Below the pieces are notes generated by a model, which did no database searches, was not told the DNA's origin, and saw only the letters and a list, made by a program, of their open reading frames with translations. This document shows, piece by piece, positions 38,470-38,567 of a DNA stretch of 38,567 nucleotides. A program made the translations under genes and the position numbers. Within the stretch, counting starts at the first letter, position 1, and each line of letters starts with the position of its first letter. The DNA lies in NCBI GenBank assembly GCA_018302335.1, contig JAGVZT010000068.1, positions 1 through 38,567 of the forward strand, in the 5' to 3' direction. This DNA is from Candidatus Woesearchaeota archaeon. Lineage in GTDB: Archaea > Nanobdellota > Nanobdellia > Woesearchaeales > JAGVZT01.

Positions 38470-38567
38470 ACCGCCATCTCCAGCACCACCCGGTCGAAGT
38501 CCACGTGCGGGACCTTGCGGTAGCGCGTTCCGCGCCTCGCTCGGCTGAATCGCACCACTCCCAGACG
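38466..38567 (-). CDS. C-terminal end of an unknown protein, cut by window edge
   Basis: Thirty-three codons and a TAG stop on the minus strand, reading RLGVVRFSRARRG and ending RKVPHVDFDRVVLEMAV. The stop overlaps the icmF stop in a shared CTAG, as seen at two other convergent pairs here, which supports it as a real gene end. The fragment is basic and too short to assign. Confidence 0.5.
   Translation of the reverse strand, partial: RLGVVRFSRARRGTRYRKVPHVDFDRVVLEMAV

Noticed and set aside
1-38567. tRNA, rRNA, CRISPR array, transposase or integrase genes
   Set aside because: I looked for tRNA-like TTCGA arms with matching ends, regularly spaced repeats and transposase motifs in the gaps and found none; gaps are short and filled by promoters and the dispersed repeat.

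Overview
The window is a dense, GC-rich piece of an archaeal chromosome. Archaeal markers include transcription factor E, the RNase P protein Pop5, a proteasome alpha subunit and SBDS followed by the exosome genes rrp4-rrp41-rrp42. Many genes have a TATA box (TTTAAATA or TTATATA type) about 25-30 bases before the start codon, and several look leaderless. The gene content resembles Euryarchaeota or Thermoplasmatota, but that placement is inference. Bacterial-looking genes (group I GroEL, a fused acyl-CoA mutase) sit among the archaeal ones. I see no rRNA, tRNA, CRISPR array or transposase.

Layout. 1-3767 (minus): glycine cleavage operon gcvT-gcvH-gcvPA-gcvPB, with gcvPB cut by the window start. 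4004-5671: group I chaperonin. 5834-6199: unknown small protein. 6389-10702: RNA and protein turnover operon pop5-psmA-sdo1-rrp4-rrp41-rrp42. 10852-11902 (minus): four-helix membrane protein and TFE. 12099-13674: histidine kinase and response regulator, convergent and overlapping. 13825-14918 (minus): KaiC-type ATPase with an unknown partner. 15078-19142: leuA-leuC-leuD-leuB type operon. 19139-21423: a lower-GC pair, a B12-binding radical SAM enzyme and a V4R-domain protein. 21492-24202: divergent adenylate-forming ligase and aminotransferase. 24175-31205: a ten-gene operon for a type IV pilus-like machine. 31202-35133 (minus): small tyrosine phosphatase and nadA-nadC-nadB. 35358-38469: IcmF-like fused mutase with an apparent frameshift. 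38466-38567 (minus): the end of an unknown gene.

The best candidate for an undescribed system is the 24175-31205 operon. A nucleotide-binding-deficient KaiC relative is followed by an intact KaiC/FlaH-type ATPase, five small one-helix proteins (the first two with textbook archaeal prepilin signals), a secretion ATPase with an N-terminal winged-helix-like segment, and two separate FlaJ/TadB-TadC-like membrane proteins. Neighbouring genes overlap by one to eight bases, so they are almost certainly one transcript.

A second unlisted structure is a family of 63-68 bp repeats with CGGCCG ends. At least seven copies, probably eight, lie between genes or at gene ends on both strands. Two copies are read through and supply C-terminal tails, one on NadB and one on the aminotransferase.
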